A stretch of 64,000 nt of DNA from Flavobacteriaceae bacterium (GTDB lineage: Bacteria > Bacteroidota > Bacteroidia > Flavobacteriales > Flavobacteriaceae), in NCBI GenBank assembly GCA_031277535.1, contig JAITMD010000005.1:1-64000 (forward strand), in the 5' to 3' direction. The notes under the pieces are model-generated. The model was not told where the DNA came from. It did not search any database and was given only the letters and a program-made list of their open reading frames with translations. This document shows positions 35,925-45,062 of this stretch, piece after piece (positions within the stretch are counted from its first letter, which is position 1; each line of letters starts with the position of its first letter). The position numbers and the translations under genes are program-made.

Positions 35925-35957
35925 TTGCACAACAAAAAAAGATAAACCTTACTTTTG
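35925..35957 (+). promoter_or_regulatory. Promoter of the MBL-fold hydrolase operon
   Basis: TTG at 35925-35927 and TACTTTTG at 35950-35957 with a 22-base gap match the Bacteroidota promoter. It lies downstream of the first in-frame ATG of the hydrolase frame (35893), so translation must begin later, at the TTG at 35974. Confidence 0.6.
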
Positions 35958-35973
35958 TATAAAATTTAAAGTT

Positions 35974-36738
35974 TTGGAGGTAATTTTTTTAGGTACAGGA
36001 ACATCTCAAGGAGTTCCAATTATAGGAATTGATCACCCTGTAGCACATAGTACTGATAGTAGAGATAAACGTTTGAGAACTTCGGCATTGATTAAATGGG
36101 ACGATTTAACCTTGTTAATTGATTGTGGCCCAGATTTTAGACAACAAATGCTTGCAGCCAATTGTTCTTATTTGGATGGTATTCTTTTTACGCATGAGCA
36201 CGCAGATCATATTGCTGGTTTGGACGAAATAAGACCTTTAAGCATATTACATGGACCTCTTCCGATTTATGCCTCTACACAAGTATTAAGTGCCTTAGAA
36301 AAGCGATATGATTATATTTTTGCTACAGAAAACCGCTATCCGGGAGCTCCAGAAGTAGATATTCATGTGATAAATGCGCAAGAACCCTTTGAAATTAAAG
36401 GGAAAAAGATTCAGGCCATAGATATTATGCATGGCGATTTGCCAATCTTAGGTTTTCGATTAGGAGATTTGGTTTATATCACAGATGCAAAATACATTGA
36501 TCAAATAGAAGTAGAAAAGGTGAAAGGCTGTAAAGTATTGGTAGTTAATGCGCTTCGAATTTTACCACATCCCACTCACTTTAATTTGGAAGAAGCATTA
36601 GCTTTTGTTGAAGAGATAGGTGCCGAGCACAGCTACTTTACGCATATTTCTCAAGACTTAGGTTTTTATGAAGAAGTTCAAAAAGTATTACCAAAAAACG
36701 TATATTTGGCACACGACGGATTATCGATTACACTATAA
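35974..36738 (+). CDS. MBL-fold metallo-hydrolase (PhnP/RNase Z-like)
   Basis: 254 residues from a TTG at 35974, preceded by the promoter at 35925-35957; this gives the usual family beginning, EVIFLGTGTSQGVP. Metal-binding THEHADH (His74, His76, Asp78, His79), further His in IMHGD, TDAKY Asp, and THISQDLG near the end. Members are phosphodiesterases or related hydrolases; the substrate is unknown here. First of three closely spaced plus-strand genes. Confidence 0.88.
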   Translation: MEVIFLGTGTSQGVPIIGIDHPVAHSTDSRDKRLRTSALIKWDDLTLLIDCGPDFRQQMLAANCSYLDGILFTHEHADHIAGLDEIRPLSILHGPLPIYASTQVLSALEKRYDYIFATENRYPGAPEVDIHVINAQEPFEIKGKKIQAIDIMHGDLPILGFRLGDLVYITDAKYIDQIEVEKVKGCKVLVVNALRILPHPTHFNLEEALAFVEEIGAEHSYFTHISQDLGFYEEVQKVLPKNVYLAHDGLSITL

Positions 36739-36750
36739 CTTATATACATA

Positions 36751-37245
36751 ATGAAACATAAAGTTTTTTTCTACTTGTTCTTATTTTCTATTTTAATAAT
36801 TGCCCTATTGTTTAATACCAATAGAAATATGACAAAAATGGAGGAGAAGAGAATAGAGATTGCACATAAACGCATTGCAATTGTGCGAGATTCTCTAAAA
36901 CAAGTTGTGAAAGAGTATAACGAAGCAAACTACTTTGCTTTAGAATCTAATGAAAATGCACAAGACTATTTCAACTATCAAACAATCGATCAAGAAGTAG
37001 CAACGATAAGAGAAGAAATATTAGCTTTGAATCATCAACCTAATGGTAATCCTTTGGTTCCTTATGGTGTAATGGATGGAGAGAAGTGTGTGATTAATAA
37101 AATGAAGTTCATTAACCACCGTTGGATTGTTGCTGATTTTTATGCAGGGGCAATACATGGTGAAGTATTAATTAAATACTTCTTTAAAGAAGGAAAGCCA
37201 ACAGAGCTTTCAACAATAGAAACAATATTATATCCATTAAATTAA
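36751..37245 (+). CDS. Membrane-anchored coiled-coil protein, unknown function
   Basis: 164 residues. N-terminal span (about 5-21), then a heptad-like helical stretch (residues 28-95, rich in Glu, Lys, Arg) and a small C-terminal domain with NHRWIVADFYAG. No family recognised. It follows the MBL gene by 12 bases and precedes the next lipoprotein by nine, so it is in the same operon. Confidence 0.65.
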   Translation: MKHKVFFYLFLFSILIIALLFNTNRNMTKMEEKRIEIAHKRIAIVRDSLKQVVKEYNEANYFALESNENAQDYFNYQTIDQEVATIREEILALNHQPNGNPLVPYGVMDGEKCVINKMKFINHRWIVADFYAGAIHGEVLIKYFFKEGKPTELSTIETILYPLN

Positions 37246-37254
37246 TCGGTAATT

Positions 37255-37821
37255 ATGAACAAGAATTTAAGTTTTAAATTAGAGCAAAGGATTATCGCAT
37301 ACGGGCTTGCTCTTTTTAGTTTGTTCACTTTAGCTTCTTGTGACTTTATTTTGAAGGATAGAAAATCAGCTAAAGATAAAGGAACAATCTATACAGATGG
37401 AGGTAAGGCAATTGTAGGGGAAGAAGATGAACATGGGTGTACTTATACAGCGGGTTATCGTTGGAGTCAGATCAATCAAGATTGTTTGAGAGTATTTGAA
37501 GTAGGTTTTCGTTTGAATCCGCTTTCTTTAGAAGATGGGAATGAAGAGGAGAATGAATTAGAAGATAATGAAGTAAGTTGCTTTGTTATTTTTGATAAAG
37601 AAGAGAAGAAAGCAGAGATTTTCTTACCAAACAATTTAAAGAGTATTGTTTTGGAGAATAAGAATCTTAAGGGAGTATATAGCAATGATGGATGGGAGTT
37701 GGATACAAAGAATAAATTTGTATTGAAACACAAAGGAGAAATTACTTTTGCTGCTGCTAAGGCAGTTGAATTAAAAGTTATTCATTCAGATCAAATGATT
37801 GAAGAAGAATCAGAACAATAG
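37255..37821 (+). CDS. Putative lipoprotein, unknown function
   Basis: 188 residues with an unusually long N-terminal region before the lipobox (FTLASC, Cys at about residue 29). The mature part is acidic, with a run of Glu/Asn/Asp around residues 96-110 and a hydrophobic beta-rich second half. No function recognised. Last gene of the MBL operon; a strong terminator follows. Confidence 0.65.
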   Translation: MNKNLSFKLEQRIIAYGLALFSLFTLASCDFILKDRKSAKDKGTIYTDGGKAIVGEEDEHGCTYTAGYRWSQINQDCLRVFEVGFRLNPLSLEDGNEEENELEDNEVSCFVIFDKEEKKAEIFLPNNLKSIVLENKNLKGVYSNDGWELDTKNKFVLKHKGEITFAAAKAVELKVIHSDQMIEEESEQ

Positions 37822-37840
37822 TTTTATTGTTTAAAAAGAT

Positions 37841-37873
37841 AAAAAGCTTACTAACGCATTAGTAAGCTTTTTT
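37841..37873 (+). terminator. Terminator of the MBL operon
   Basis: 14-bp perfect arms (37841-37854 and 37859-37872) around a four-base loop, followed by a T run. Confidence 0.88.
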
Positions 37874-37904
37874 TGTGCTTAATATTTCAGTAGAGAAGTA
37901 AAAA

Positions 37905-37938
37905 AAAGCGCTATATTCTGCGAGGAAGATAGCGCTTT
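37905..37938 (-). terminator. Terminator for the minus-strand esterase operon
   Basis: Arms AAAGCGCTAT and ATAGCGCTTT (37905-37914/37929-37938) with a 14-nt loop, followed on the minus strand by a T run. Confidence 0.8.
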
Positions 37939-37942
37939 GTCT

Positions 37943-38599
37943 TTATTTATGTTTTTCTAAAAACTGTCTAAAATCATAGAAGTTATTAGGATGAACTCCA
38001 TGTCCTACAGGGTATTCTTTGTATTCATGTGTAATGTTCAAACTTTTTAAAACTGTTGGTGTCTGACGTGCCCAGTCAATAGGAATTACTTGATCTACTG
38101 TACCATGAGAAGCAAAAATAGCTATTTTGCTAAAGTCATTAGTTTGATAACCTTCTTTTATAATTGCCTCATTGAAATAACCGCTTAAAGCAACCACACT
38201 ATTGATTTTTTCTGGATAAGACAAAGCAATAGCATAACTAAGAATAGCTCCTTGACTAAAACCAACTAAGTTGATATTGGAAGAGTCAATAGGATATTTC
38301 TCAACTAATTCTGCGATGAAACGTACAATTAAATCTCTTGATTCAATAGCTTGATTATCATCAGAAAATTTGTTCATATTCTCATCAAAGTTGATGGCAT
38401 ACCAAGCATATCCGTAAGGAGGTACTTGATAGGGCGCTTGCGCAGATACTACATAGTAATCTTCTGGCAACTCACTTGCAAAAGAAAAAAGATCTTCTTC
38501 GTTGCTACCATACCCATGTAGTAATAAGATAAGAGCGTGCTTCTCCTTTTTAATTGAAGGCTCTTTTATTAAGTAATTGATTGATAATTCTGTGTTCAT
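37943..38599 (-). CDS. Carboxylesterase/phospholipase-like alpha/beta hydrolase
   Basis: 218 residues, cytoplasmic, of the YpfH/Abhydrolase_2 type. Nucleophile Ser115 in GFSQG, oxyanion region LLLHGYGSNEEDL, acid in HGTVDQVIP and catalytic His in GHGVHP. The substrate is unknown; acyl thioesters or small esters are usual. Follows the small membrane gene by three bases, so translated from the same transcript as the pseudo-dihydroorotase. Confidence 0.88.
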   Translation of the reverse strand: MNTELSINYLIKEPSIKKEKHALILLLHGYGSNEEDLFSFASELPEDYYVVSAQAPYQVPPYGYAWYAINFDENMNKFSDDNQAIESRDLIVRFIAELVEKYPIDSSNINLVGFSQGAILSYAIALSYPEKINSVVALSGYFNEAIIKEGYQTNDFSKIAIFASHGTVDQVIPIDWARQTPTVLKSLNITHEYKEYPVGHGVHPNNFYDFRQFLEKHK

Positions 38600-38602
38600 A
38601 AT

Positions 38603-38947
38603 TTATGCAGATAAGTTTTTAAACCAACTTTGAAAATATTTTCCAACACCTGGTAATACTCTCAATTCATTAGATATTGCTCCAACAAAGCTATATACCC
38701 ACAAAACAAAAAAGGTTAACCAAAAGGCATAGGTTGCCCAAACGCTATTTGCTGCAGTAGCAAACATCGATGTTGCCCAAAAGAATAAGTGCAAAGCAAA
38801 AGTTTGTTTAATGTAGAAACCTGCGTATTTATTGCGTGGTTCAATATTCATAAAGATAGCGATTATGCATCCTAAAATAGTAAGATGGCTTATGATAGCC
38901 ACTGTCTTTCCTGCTTTAATTTCGCTTTCGTGAATTGACGTAATCAT
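38603..38947 (-). CDS. Small membrane protein of the DUF4870/Tic20-like type
   Basis: 114 residues with about four hydrophobic spans (16-34, 42-60, 64-82, 85-100). The NKYAGFYIKQTFALHLFF stretch is typical of DUF4870-like proteins. Function unknown. Middle gene of a three-gene minus-strand operon (pyrC-like, this gene, esterase). Confidence 0.7.
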   Translation of the reverse strand: MITSIHESEIKAGKTVAIISHLTILGCIIAIFMNIEPRNKYAGFYIKQTFALHLFFWATSMFATAANSVWATYAFWLTFFVLWVYSFVGAISNELRVLPGVGKYFQSWFKNLSA

Positions 38948-38979
38948 ATGTATTATCTGTTTTAATAAAGTATTCTATG

Positions 38980-40233
38980 TTATTGATTAAAAACGTGTTT
39001 GTCTCCATTTACAATACCATATACTTTTCCTTGCATTGGGTAGTTTAGGAAAGCACTGTTTTTAGACTTAGACAAAATACTTGTCTTGTCAAAAGTACTT
39101 GTTCCTTGTGTGGTAAATAAACTTAAACATGCTTTATTTCCAACTTCAATAGTAGCGGTAGGTATATTAAATATTGCTTTAGCTGCGGTTAGTTTTGCTA
39201 CAACTACTTCTGTAGGTAACACTGTTGTTAATGCTGTAAAGGCCGATTCTAATCCGATTGTTCCAAAACTTGCTTGGTCAAATTCTAATTTCTTGTGTTC
39301 GATGTCTAATGGATTGTGTTCTGAAGTGATACAATCAATTGTGTGATCTAATACTCCAGCAAGTAAAGCTTGTCTTGTTGCTTCATCTCTTAATGGAGGT
39401 AATACTTTGAAGCGAGTGTCGAATTCTTGTAAAGCGGCATCTGTTAAACACAATAAATGTGCAGAAACGCTACAAGTAACTTGTAATCCTTTTGCTTTTG
39501 CTTCTTTAATTAAAGCAACAGACTGAGCAGAAGAGATAGTAGGAATGTGCATTTTTCCTCCAGTGTATTCTAATAAGAATAAATTTCTTGCTACTTCAAT
39601 TTCCTCCGCTAAAGTAGGTATTCCTTTTAACCCTAATTTAGTTGCTTCTATCCCTTCATTAGCAACACCTTTTCCAGTAATTGATTTGTCTTGTGCAAAA
39701 GCAATCACTAAACCATTAAAATCTTGCGTGTATTGCAAGGCTAATTTAAGTAGGTTAGCGCTTGAAATCGTTTTTTTATAATCTCCAAAAGCAATAGCCC
39801 CAGCATTTTGCATATCGAATAGCTCTGCTAAATCTGTTCCTTCAGACTTCATTGTTAAAGCGCCAATAGGTAGCGCTTCTGTTGCAGATCCTGAAGCTTT
39901 TTGTTTGATAAAGCTTACTGTACTTTGAGAATCAGTAATAGGGAAACTATTAGGTTCAACAGCAATGTGTGTAAAACCACTTTTAGCAGCTACTTCTAAT
40001 CCATGTGCTATTGTTTCTCTTTCTTCAAAACCTGGTTCACCTAAACATACTGAACTGTCAAACCATCCTTGAGATACGTGTAGTTCTTCTCCTTTTAATT
40101 CTTCAAATCCTGTAGCAGTAAGGGTAGGAGCAATAGCTGTGATTACACCATTTTCAATTTGAATGTCCATTACTTGATTGTTGAATGAACTTGAAGGATC
40201 GATTATTTTAGCAGATTTTAAAATAATATTCAT
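38980..40233 (-). CDS. Dihydroorotase-like protein, probably catalytically inactive
   Basis: 417 residues with the whole amidohydrolase fold of class I dihydroorotase. Where active enzymes read DPHVHLREPG, this protein has DSSVCLGEPG (residues 59-68): both metal-binding His are replaced (Ser61, Cys63) and the substrate Arg becomes Gly65. The late Asp of the TDHAPH motif is replaced too (TSEHNP). The region around HIPTISS is kept. So it should not bind the dinuclear metal centre. Such pseudo-dihydroorotases are known elsewhere as structural partners of aspartate transcarbamoylase, which may be its role; another, active enzyme would then be needed. Confidence 0.85.
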   Translation of the reverse strand: MNIILKSAKIIDPSSSFNNQVMDIQIENGVITAIAPTLTATGFEELKGEELHVSQGWFDSSVCLGEPGFEERETIAHGLEVAAKSGFTHIAVEPNSFPITDSQSTVSFIKQKASGSATEALPIGALTMKSEGTDLAELFDMQNAGAIAFGDYKKTISSANLLKLALQYTQDFNGLVIAFAQDKSITGKGVANEGIEATKLGLKGIPTLAEEIEVARNLFLLEYTGGKMHIPTISSAQSVALIKEAKAKGLQVTCSVSAHLLCLTDAALQEFDTRFKVLPPLRDEATRQALLAGVLDHTIDCITSEHNPLDIEHKKLEFDQASFGTIGLESAFTALTTVLPTEVVVAKLTAAKAIFNIPTATIEVGNKACLSLFTTQGTSTFDKTSILSKSKNSAFLNYPMQGKVYGIVNGDKHVFNQ

Positions 40234-40278
40234 CTTAGTTATGTTGTTTTAATTAGTGTTCAGTGTAGTTAAATCGTA

Positions 40279-40286
40279 CAAAAATA
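40279..40286 (-). promoter_or_regulatory. Candidate -7 box for the pyrC-like operon
   Basis: Minus-strand TATTTTTG about 46 bases before the start codon at 40233 fits TAnnTTTG. The -33 element was not clear. Confidence 0.4.
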
Positions 40287-40345
40287 CTTTTATTTTTTGC
40301 CAATACGAAATGATAGGTCGCATAATGTCAAAAAAAATACATCCA

Positions 40346-41101
40346 TTAATTGGATGTATTTGATTGTTTATTTTTCATTATTCGAGAGTTCTCAAAACAG
40401 TCGCTCAATGCTTGATAGATTTGATAGTCTGTAGCGGTATAAATAAAGCGGTCTGTGTGATTACAGCTCTGTAATGTTTTTACAATATTCTCTTTAGTAA
40501 TGCCTAATAGCCCACAAACAATTTCACGGTCATATCTTGTTTGCATTAATGCAATCATGTTTTGATCCTCTTTGATTGATTGCAGTTTTTTAAGCTCTTT
40601 TCCCTTTCCTTTAAACAAGTTATAAACAGCATCTACAGGACTAAAGAAAGTACCCATTGCACTACCATAATAAGGTTGTGTATTATTCTTTCTAAAGTAG
40701 TCAAACTGCAATTGTTCATTTAATGAGATTAACTTGGTATCAACTTCTAATACACCTGTTAAATCATATTTTTTGATTACAATCTCATCTAATAGAATTG
40801 TTTGTTCTGTTAGATAGATTTTTAAATTATCGTTGTTTAACCAGTCATTGGTTACGCGAAGTTTAATAGGAATATATCCAGGATAAGAGAAGTGAATAGA
40901 ATCATTTAGTTTTGCATTCAAAACAAATGAACCATCTCTTTTAGTTACAGTACCCTTTACTTGTGTAAGGTTGATTACGTTTACATCATCAATAGGTAAA
41001 AAGGACTTATCATTAAGAATAGTTCCTTTTATGCTACCTGTTTGTGCAAATAGGGCAGTAGTAGTAAATAATAGGAATAAAAAAACTGTGAAATTTCTCA
41101 T
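40346..41101 (-). CDS. Exported protein with CarboxypepD_reg-like domain
   Basis: 251 residues from the ATG at 41101, which begins a clean signal peptide ending LFAQ; the 12-residue extension to 41137 is unlikely. After the signal, GSIKGTILNDKSFLPIDDVNV opens a carboxypeptidase-regulatory-like beta-sandwich (about 22-100), as at the front of TonB-dependent receptors, but the protein stops long before a barrel. The helical C-terminal half is unrecognised. Probably a periplasmic or outer-membrane-associated protein of unknown role. Confidence 0.7.
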   Translation of the reverse strand: MRNFTVFLFLLFTTTALFAQTGSIKGTILNDKSFLPIDDVNVINLTQVKGTVTKRDGSFVLNAKLNDSIHFSYPGYIPIKLRVTNDWLNNDNLKIYLTEQTILLDEIVIKKYDLTGVLEVDTKLISLNEQLQFDYFRKNNTQPYYGSAMGTFFSPVDAVYNLFKGKGKELKKLQSIKEDQNMIALMQTRYDREIVCGLLGITKENIVKTLQSCNHTDRFIYTATDYQIYQALSDCFENSRIMKNKQSNTSN

Positions 41102-41216
41102 ATTTATAAAGTTGCCTAAAAATAAAAGATATTTCACAGTTTCTAATACTATTTTGGAATAATTAACAAATTACTTTGTCAACTATTTTCAAAACTATCT
41201 ATAAGTTGTTGATTAC

Positions 41217-43151
41217 TTATGATCTACGTGATCCACGCTCATTTCTTGGTGATCTCTCACGGCTTTCGCTACGACCTTCAGATCTTCTCTCACCACGACC
41301 TTCAGATGATCTTCTTTCACCTCCGCGGTTGTCAGATCTTCTCTCACCACGACCTTCAGATGATCTTCTTTCTCCTCCACGGTTGTCAGATCTTCTTTCT
41401 CCACGACCTTCAGATGATCTTCTTTCACCTCCGCGGTTGTCAGATCTTCTCTCACCACGACCTTCAGATGATCTTCTTTCTCCTCCACGGAAACCTCCAC
41501 CACCTCTACGGTTGTTGTGGTCACGACGACCATTGTTTCTACCACCATCATTATTAGAAATCTCAACGTTTACTTTACGTCCTTGGTAAGTTTCTTCGTT
41601 TAAGATAGTCATAATTTTTTCAGCGTGTTCAGCTTCTGTATTGAAGAATGAGAATCCTTCTTTTACATCTACTTTAAATAAATCATCGCGTCCTAAATCA
41701 GCAGTATCACGTAAGTAATCTTTTAAAGTCATCCAATCTAAACCATCTTTAGCTCCGATGTTGATAAAGAATCTTACAGCACCATCTGTTGGTACCTCTC
41801 TTGTTGTATTACTACGTCCACCAGAAACACTTTGTAAGCTGTTTGATGGTTTTTGGTAATATTCTAAGAAACGGTTAAATTCAACAGAGATTACTTTTTT
41901 GATGATTTCTTCTTTGTCTAAATCAGCTAACAATTCAGTAATAGCAGGTAAGAAGTTTTCGATTTCCTCGTTTACTTCTACTTCTTTGATTTTGTTTGCT
42001 AAGTGGTACAATTGAATCTCGCAAATCTCAAGTCCTGAAGGAATTGGTTTCTCTTCAAACTTCGTTTTGATGATTCTTTCGATTTGTTGAATTTTTCTCA
42101 ACTCACTTTTTGTAACGATAACCATAGAAGTACCAGATTTTCCAGCACGTCCTGTACGTCCACTACGGTGAGTATACGTTTCGATTTCGTCTGGTAATTG
42201 GTAGTTTACTACGTGCGTAATATCATCTACGTCGATTCCACGTGCAGCAACGTCAGTTGCAACAAGCATCTGAATTTGTTTTCCACGGAAAGATTTCATT
42301 ACAGCATCACGTTGCGCTTGAGATAAGTCACCGTGTAAAGCAGCTGCATTGTAACCATCCTCGATTAACTTTTCAGCAATTGATTGCGTGTCTCTCTTTG
42401 TTCTACAGAACACAACAGAGAAAATGTCTGGGTTAGCATCAGCTAAACGTTTTAGAGCTAAATAACGATCTCTTGCAGATACTAAGTAAAACTCATGGCT
42501 TACATTAGTATTACCTTGGTTTTTATGACCTACTGTAATTTCTTCAGGAGTGTGCATAAATTCTCTTGCAATACTTGCTACTTCTGCAGGCATTGTAGCA
42601 GAGAATAACCAAGTGTTTTTTGTGTCTGGTGTGTCAGCTAAGATAGAGGTAATGTCTTCATAGAATCCCATATTCAACATCTCATCTGCCTCATCCAAAA
42701 CACAGAATTCTATGTTTTTGATATTTACCATACCACGGTTAATCATATCTTGCATTCTACCTGGAGTAGCTACAATAATATGTGCACCGCGCTTGATATC
42801 TTTTGCTTGTTCTGTGATGCTTGCACCACCGTAAACAGCAACTGTATGAAGTCCTTTTACATACTTAGAGTATTGTTTGATTTCGTTTGCAATCTGCAAA
42901 CACAATTCTCTTGTAGGAGATAAGATTAACGCCTGTGTATTTTTTTTAGACAGGTCGATTTTTTGAATCAGCGGAAAACCAAATGCTGCGGTTTTCCCAG
43001 TCCCCGTTTGGGCTAACGCAACAATATCGGTATTTTTTTCTAATAATAAAGGAATAGCTTTTTGTTGGATTTCTGAAGGATTCTCAAATCCTAAATCATT
43101 AATCGCAGCTAAAAGCGACTCGTTTAATCCTAATTGTTCGAAATTGTTCAT
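41217..43151 (-). CDS. DEAD-box RNA helicase (DeaD/CsdA-like) with repetitive tail
   Basis: 644 residues. N-terminal helicase core with Q motif (FENPSEIQQKAIP), AQTGTGKTAAF Walker A, VLDEADEML, the SAT motif (LFSATMP), and HRSGRTGRAG; a DbpA-type RNA-binding domain at about 455-540 (INIGAKDGLDW). The tail (about 540-644) is a low-complexity basic region of 18-residue repeats, GGERRSSEGRGERRSDNR. Role: remodelling of structured RNA, in ribosome assembly or mRNA turnover, often at low temperature. Minus-strand TACATTTG at 43171-43178 is its -7 box. Confidence 0.94.
   Translation of the reverse strand: MNNFEQLGLNESLLAAINDLGFENPSEIQQKAIPLLLEKNTDIVALAQTGTGKTAAFGFPLIQKIDLSKKNTQALILSPTRELCLQIANEIKQYSKYVKGLHTVAVYGGASITEQAKDIKRGAHIIVATPGRMQDMINRGMVNIKNIEFCVLDEADEMLNMGFYEDITSILADTPDTKNTWLFSATMPAEVASIAREFMHTPEEITVGHKNQGNTNVSHEFYLVSARDRYLALKRLADANPDIFSVVFCRTKRDTQSIAEKLIEDGYNAAALHGDLSQAQRDAVMKSFRGKQIQMLVATDVAARGIDVDDITHVVNYQLPDEIETYTHRSGRTGRAGKSGTSMVIVTKSELRKIQQIERIIKTKFEEKPIPSGLEICEIQLYHLANKIKEVEVNEEIENFLPAITELLADLDKEEIIKKVISVEFNRFLEYYQKPSNSLQSVSGGRSNTTREVPTDGAVRFFINIGAKDGLDWMTLKDYLRDTADLGRDDLFKVDVKEGFSFFNTEAEHAEKIMTILNEETYQGRKVNVEISNNDGGRNNGRRDHNNRRGGGGFRGGERRSSEGRGERRSDNRGGERRSSEGRGERRSDNRGGERRSSEGRGERRSDNRGGERRSSEGRGERRSEGRSESRERSPRNERGSRRS
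41271..41486 (-). repeat. 54-bp tandem repeat in the helicase gene
   Basis: Four 54-base units encode residues 556-627, three nearly perfect and one changed near its end. They give the basic, Arg/Gly/Ser-rich RNA-binding tail of the helicase. Copy number is likely to vary between strains. Several long frames in the other five readings are by-products of this repeat. Confidence 0.85.
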
Positions 43152-43745
43152 ATAAATATTAAAATAGGTGCAAATGTACTACTATTACATCGGATAATAT
43201 AATTATTGGGATAATATTATTATAAAAAAATCAAATTATAGTTTTTTTAGCGTTTTATTGCATTTAATGCATTTTCTATAAAAAGCCTTGTCGTTACTTA
43301 CTTTGCCTATTGTGTTCGTTTGCTATGCTTTAGTATTTATATTAGTAAATAGGGAGCAAATAGATTAAATCTTATTTTAACAATTAAAACAATACAGAAT
43401 AGGAGAGAAGGCAATGAAGAAAAACAAATAATTACTTTGTCTATCTTAAAATGGGATTATTTGTTTCTTTATGTCGTACTTTTTCTTTTCTCTTTTATTC
43501 TATTTCTTGATGTTTTCTGTATAAAGTAGATAATAGTTGTTTAGATTGTTCTTTAATAATAAATACACCTGATTATTTAAAACCTGAAATAGTCTTTTAA
43601 TATGTGATACAACCTTTATTCTCTATTTTATTTCTATAAGGTTAATAGTATGTACTTGTTATTACTACAAAAGGAATAAATTATTTTTAGCTACTTTTAT
43701 ATAAATGTTTATGTTTTTAGAATACCTTTTTTTTAGACCTGATAT
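43152..43745. other. 0.6-kb intergenic region
   Basis: Holds the helicase promoter box (43171-43178) and otherwise AT-rich sequence with no reading frame that looks coding and no clear hairpin. Confidence 0.55.
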
Positions 43746-44414
43746 ATGAGAAAATGGTTGATTGTAGTTTTATGGATAAGTAGTACAGTTATTGTTTTTG
43801 GACAAAACAAAGAAATCTCTTTGAATGATTCGGATATATTAGCCAGAGAGTTAATTAATGAGGAAACTAAACTATATCGTATTATTACTACTAATGGGAG
43901 CGTTTATTTTCAGAATGAAAATGGAACAATAAGAAATGTAGCTTATTATATCTGTGGAACAAGATCTGAGCCTATAGTAAACTATAAGTATGAAATTCTT
44001 CAAAAAGATACTGTAATTACTATTACTAAGAGCTTTGCATATGTGTTTTCACCTGATGTTTATTTAGAACCCAAGATTATTAATGAGTTTGTTGTAGAGC
44101 AAGGAAGCGAGGTCTATTTTACAGACTGTAAGCAAATGCTATTTAGTACTTTAAATTCATTAGAACCTGAATGTTTTATTGTGAAAGGAGAGCAAATGAG
44201 TTTACATAAAGAACCAAGTATTTGGTATGATCTTATTCAAGAGTATAAGCAAGGGGGCTATATAGTTAGTAAGGACGGGTATTCAGGACTGTACAAAATA
44301 ACTGACTTGAAGTATAAGCAGTTAAAAATGATGAACAATTATTTGTTTAGAGGAAAGTTAGCAGAAGGGACAGTTGTTTATGTTGATAGAGCAGGTCAAG
44401 AATATTTTCCTTAG
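43746..44414 (+). CDS. Putative exported protein, unknown function
   Basis: 222 residues with a signal peptide (MRKWLIVVLWISSTVIVFGQ) and no lipobox. The mature protein is probably beta-rich; no domain recognised. It lies alone between the helicase and rdgB and ends at a terminator. Codon and base use match the surroundings. Confidence 0.6.
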   Translation: MRKWLIVVLWISSTVIVFGQNKEISLNDSDILARELINEETKLYRIITTNGSVYFQNENGTIRNVAYYICGTRSEPIVNYKYEILQKDTVITITKSFAYVFSPDVYLEPKIINEFVVEQGSEVYFTDCKQMLFSTLNSLEPECFIVKGEQMSLHKEPSIWYDLIQEYKQGGYIVSKDGYSGLYKITDLKYKQLKMMNNYLFRGKLAEGTVVYVDRAGQEYFP

Positions 44415-44435
44415 GCTAAAGAAAGAAATAATACA

Positions 44436-44470
44436 AAAGAAGGGCTATCTAATTAAGACAGCCCTTCTTT
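44436..44470. terminator. Bidirectional terminator
   Basis: Arms AAAGAAGGGCT (44436-44446) and AGCCCTTCTTT (44460-44470) around a 13-nt loop, between the exported protein and convergent rdgB. Confidence 0.85.
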
Positions 44471-44474
44471 CGTA

Positions 44475-45050
44475 TTATTTAGATTGTAAAAATGCTACTA
44501 ATTGTTTTACAGCTTTACCTCGATGACTTACTGCATTTTTTTGATTGATATCAATCTCTGCAAAAGACACTGTCATTCCATCCGCTTTAAAAACAGGATC
44601 ATACCCAAAACCATTAACTCCTTGACGTTTTTCTAATATTTCTCCATCTACTATTCCTGTGAATAAGTGTTGTTCTCCATGAAGGTGTAAGGCAATTACT
44701 GTTTTAAAGTTTGCTTTTCTATTTGTTTCACCTTCTAAAGCATCTAATAACTTATCTATATTTGCCTCATCATTTTTATCTTCTCCTGCATAGCGAGCAG
44801 AATATACACCTGGTGCACCATCTAAAGCGTCAACCTCTAAGCCAGAATCGTCTGCAAAACAATCAAAACCATAATGTCTTTTGATAAAGTCTGCTTTCAA
44901 TAAAGCATTACCTTCAATGGTATCTGCTGTTTCAGGAATATCTACATTACATCCAATATCTTCTAAACTCAATACTTCAAAGTCGTCTCCTAATTGGTTT
45001 TTAATTTCTTTAATTTTGTTTTTGTTGTTTGATGCAAATATTAATTTCAT
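44475..45050 (-). CDS. rdgB: XTP/dITP pyrophosphatase
   Basis: 191 residues, full length. House-cleaning enzyme that hydrolyses non-canonical purine triphosphates (dITP, XTP) to monophosphates. FASNNKNKIKEI at the start, FADDSGLEVDALDGAPG (Asp catalytic/metal site) and GFGYDPVF, SHRGKAV near the end are all family signatures. It follows recG by 12 bases and is probably co-transcribed with it, both serving genome stability. Confidence 0.95.
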   Translation of the reverse strand: MKLIFASNNKNKIKEIKNQLGDDFEVLSLEDIGCNVDIPETADTIEGNALLKADFIKRHYGFDCFADDSGLEVDALDGAPGVYSARYAGEDKNDEANIDKLLDALEGETNRKANFKTVIALHLHGEQHLFTGIVDGEILEKRQGVNGFGYDPVFKADGMTVSFAEIDINQKNAVSHRGKAVKQLVAFLQSK

Positions 45051-45062
45051 AATTGATGTGTG

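Noticed and set aside
41176..41589. Long plus-strand and second minus-strand frames with repeated Ser/Pro/Leu or Glu/Asp units
   Set aside because: They mirror the 54-bp repeat of the helicase tail in other frames; no start context or homology.
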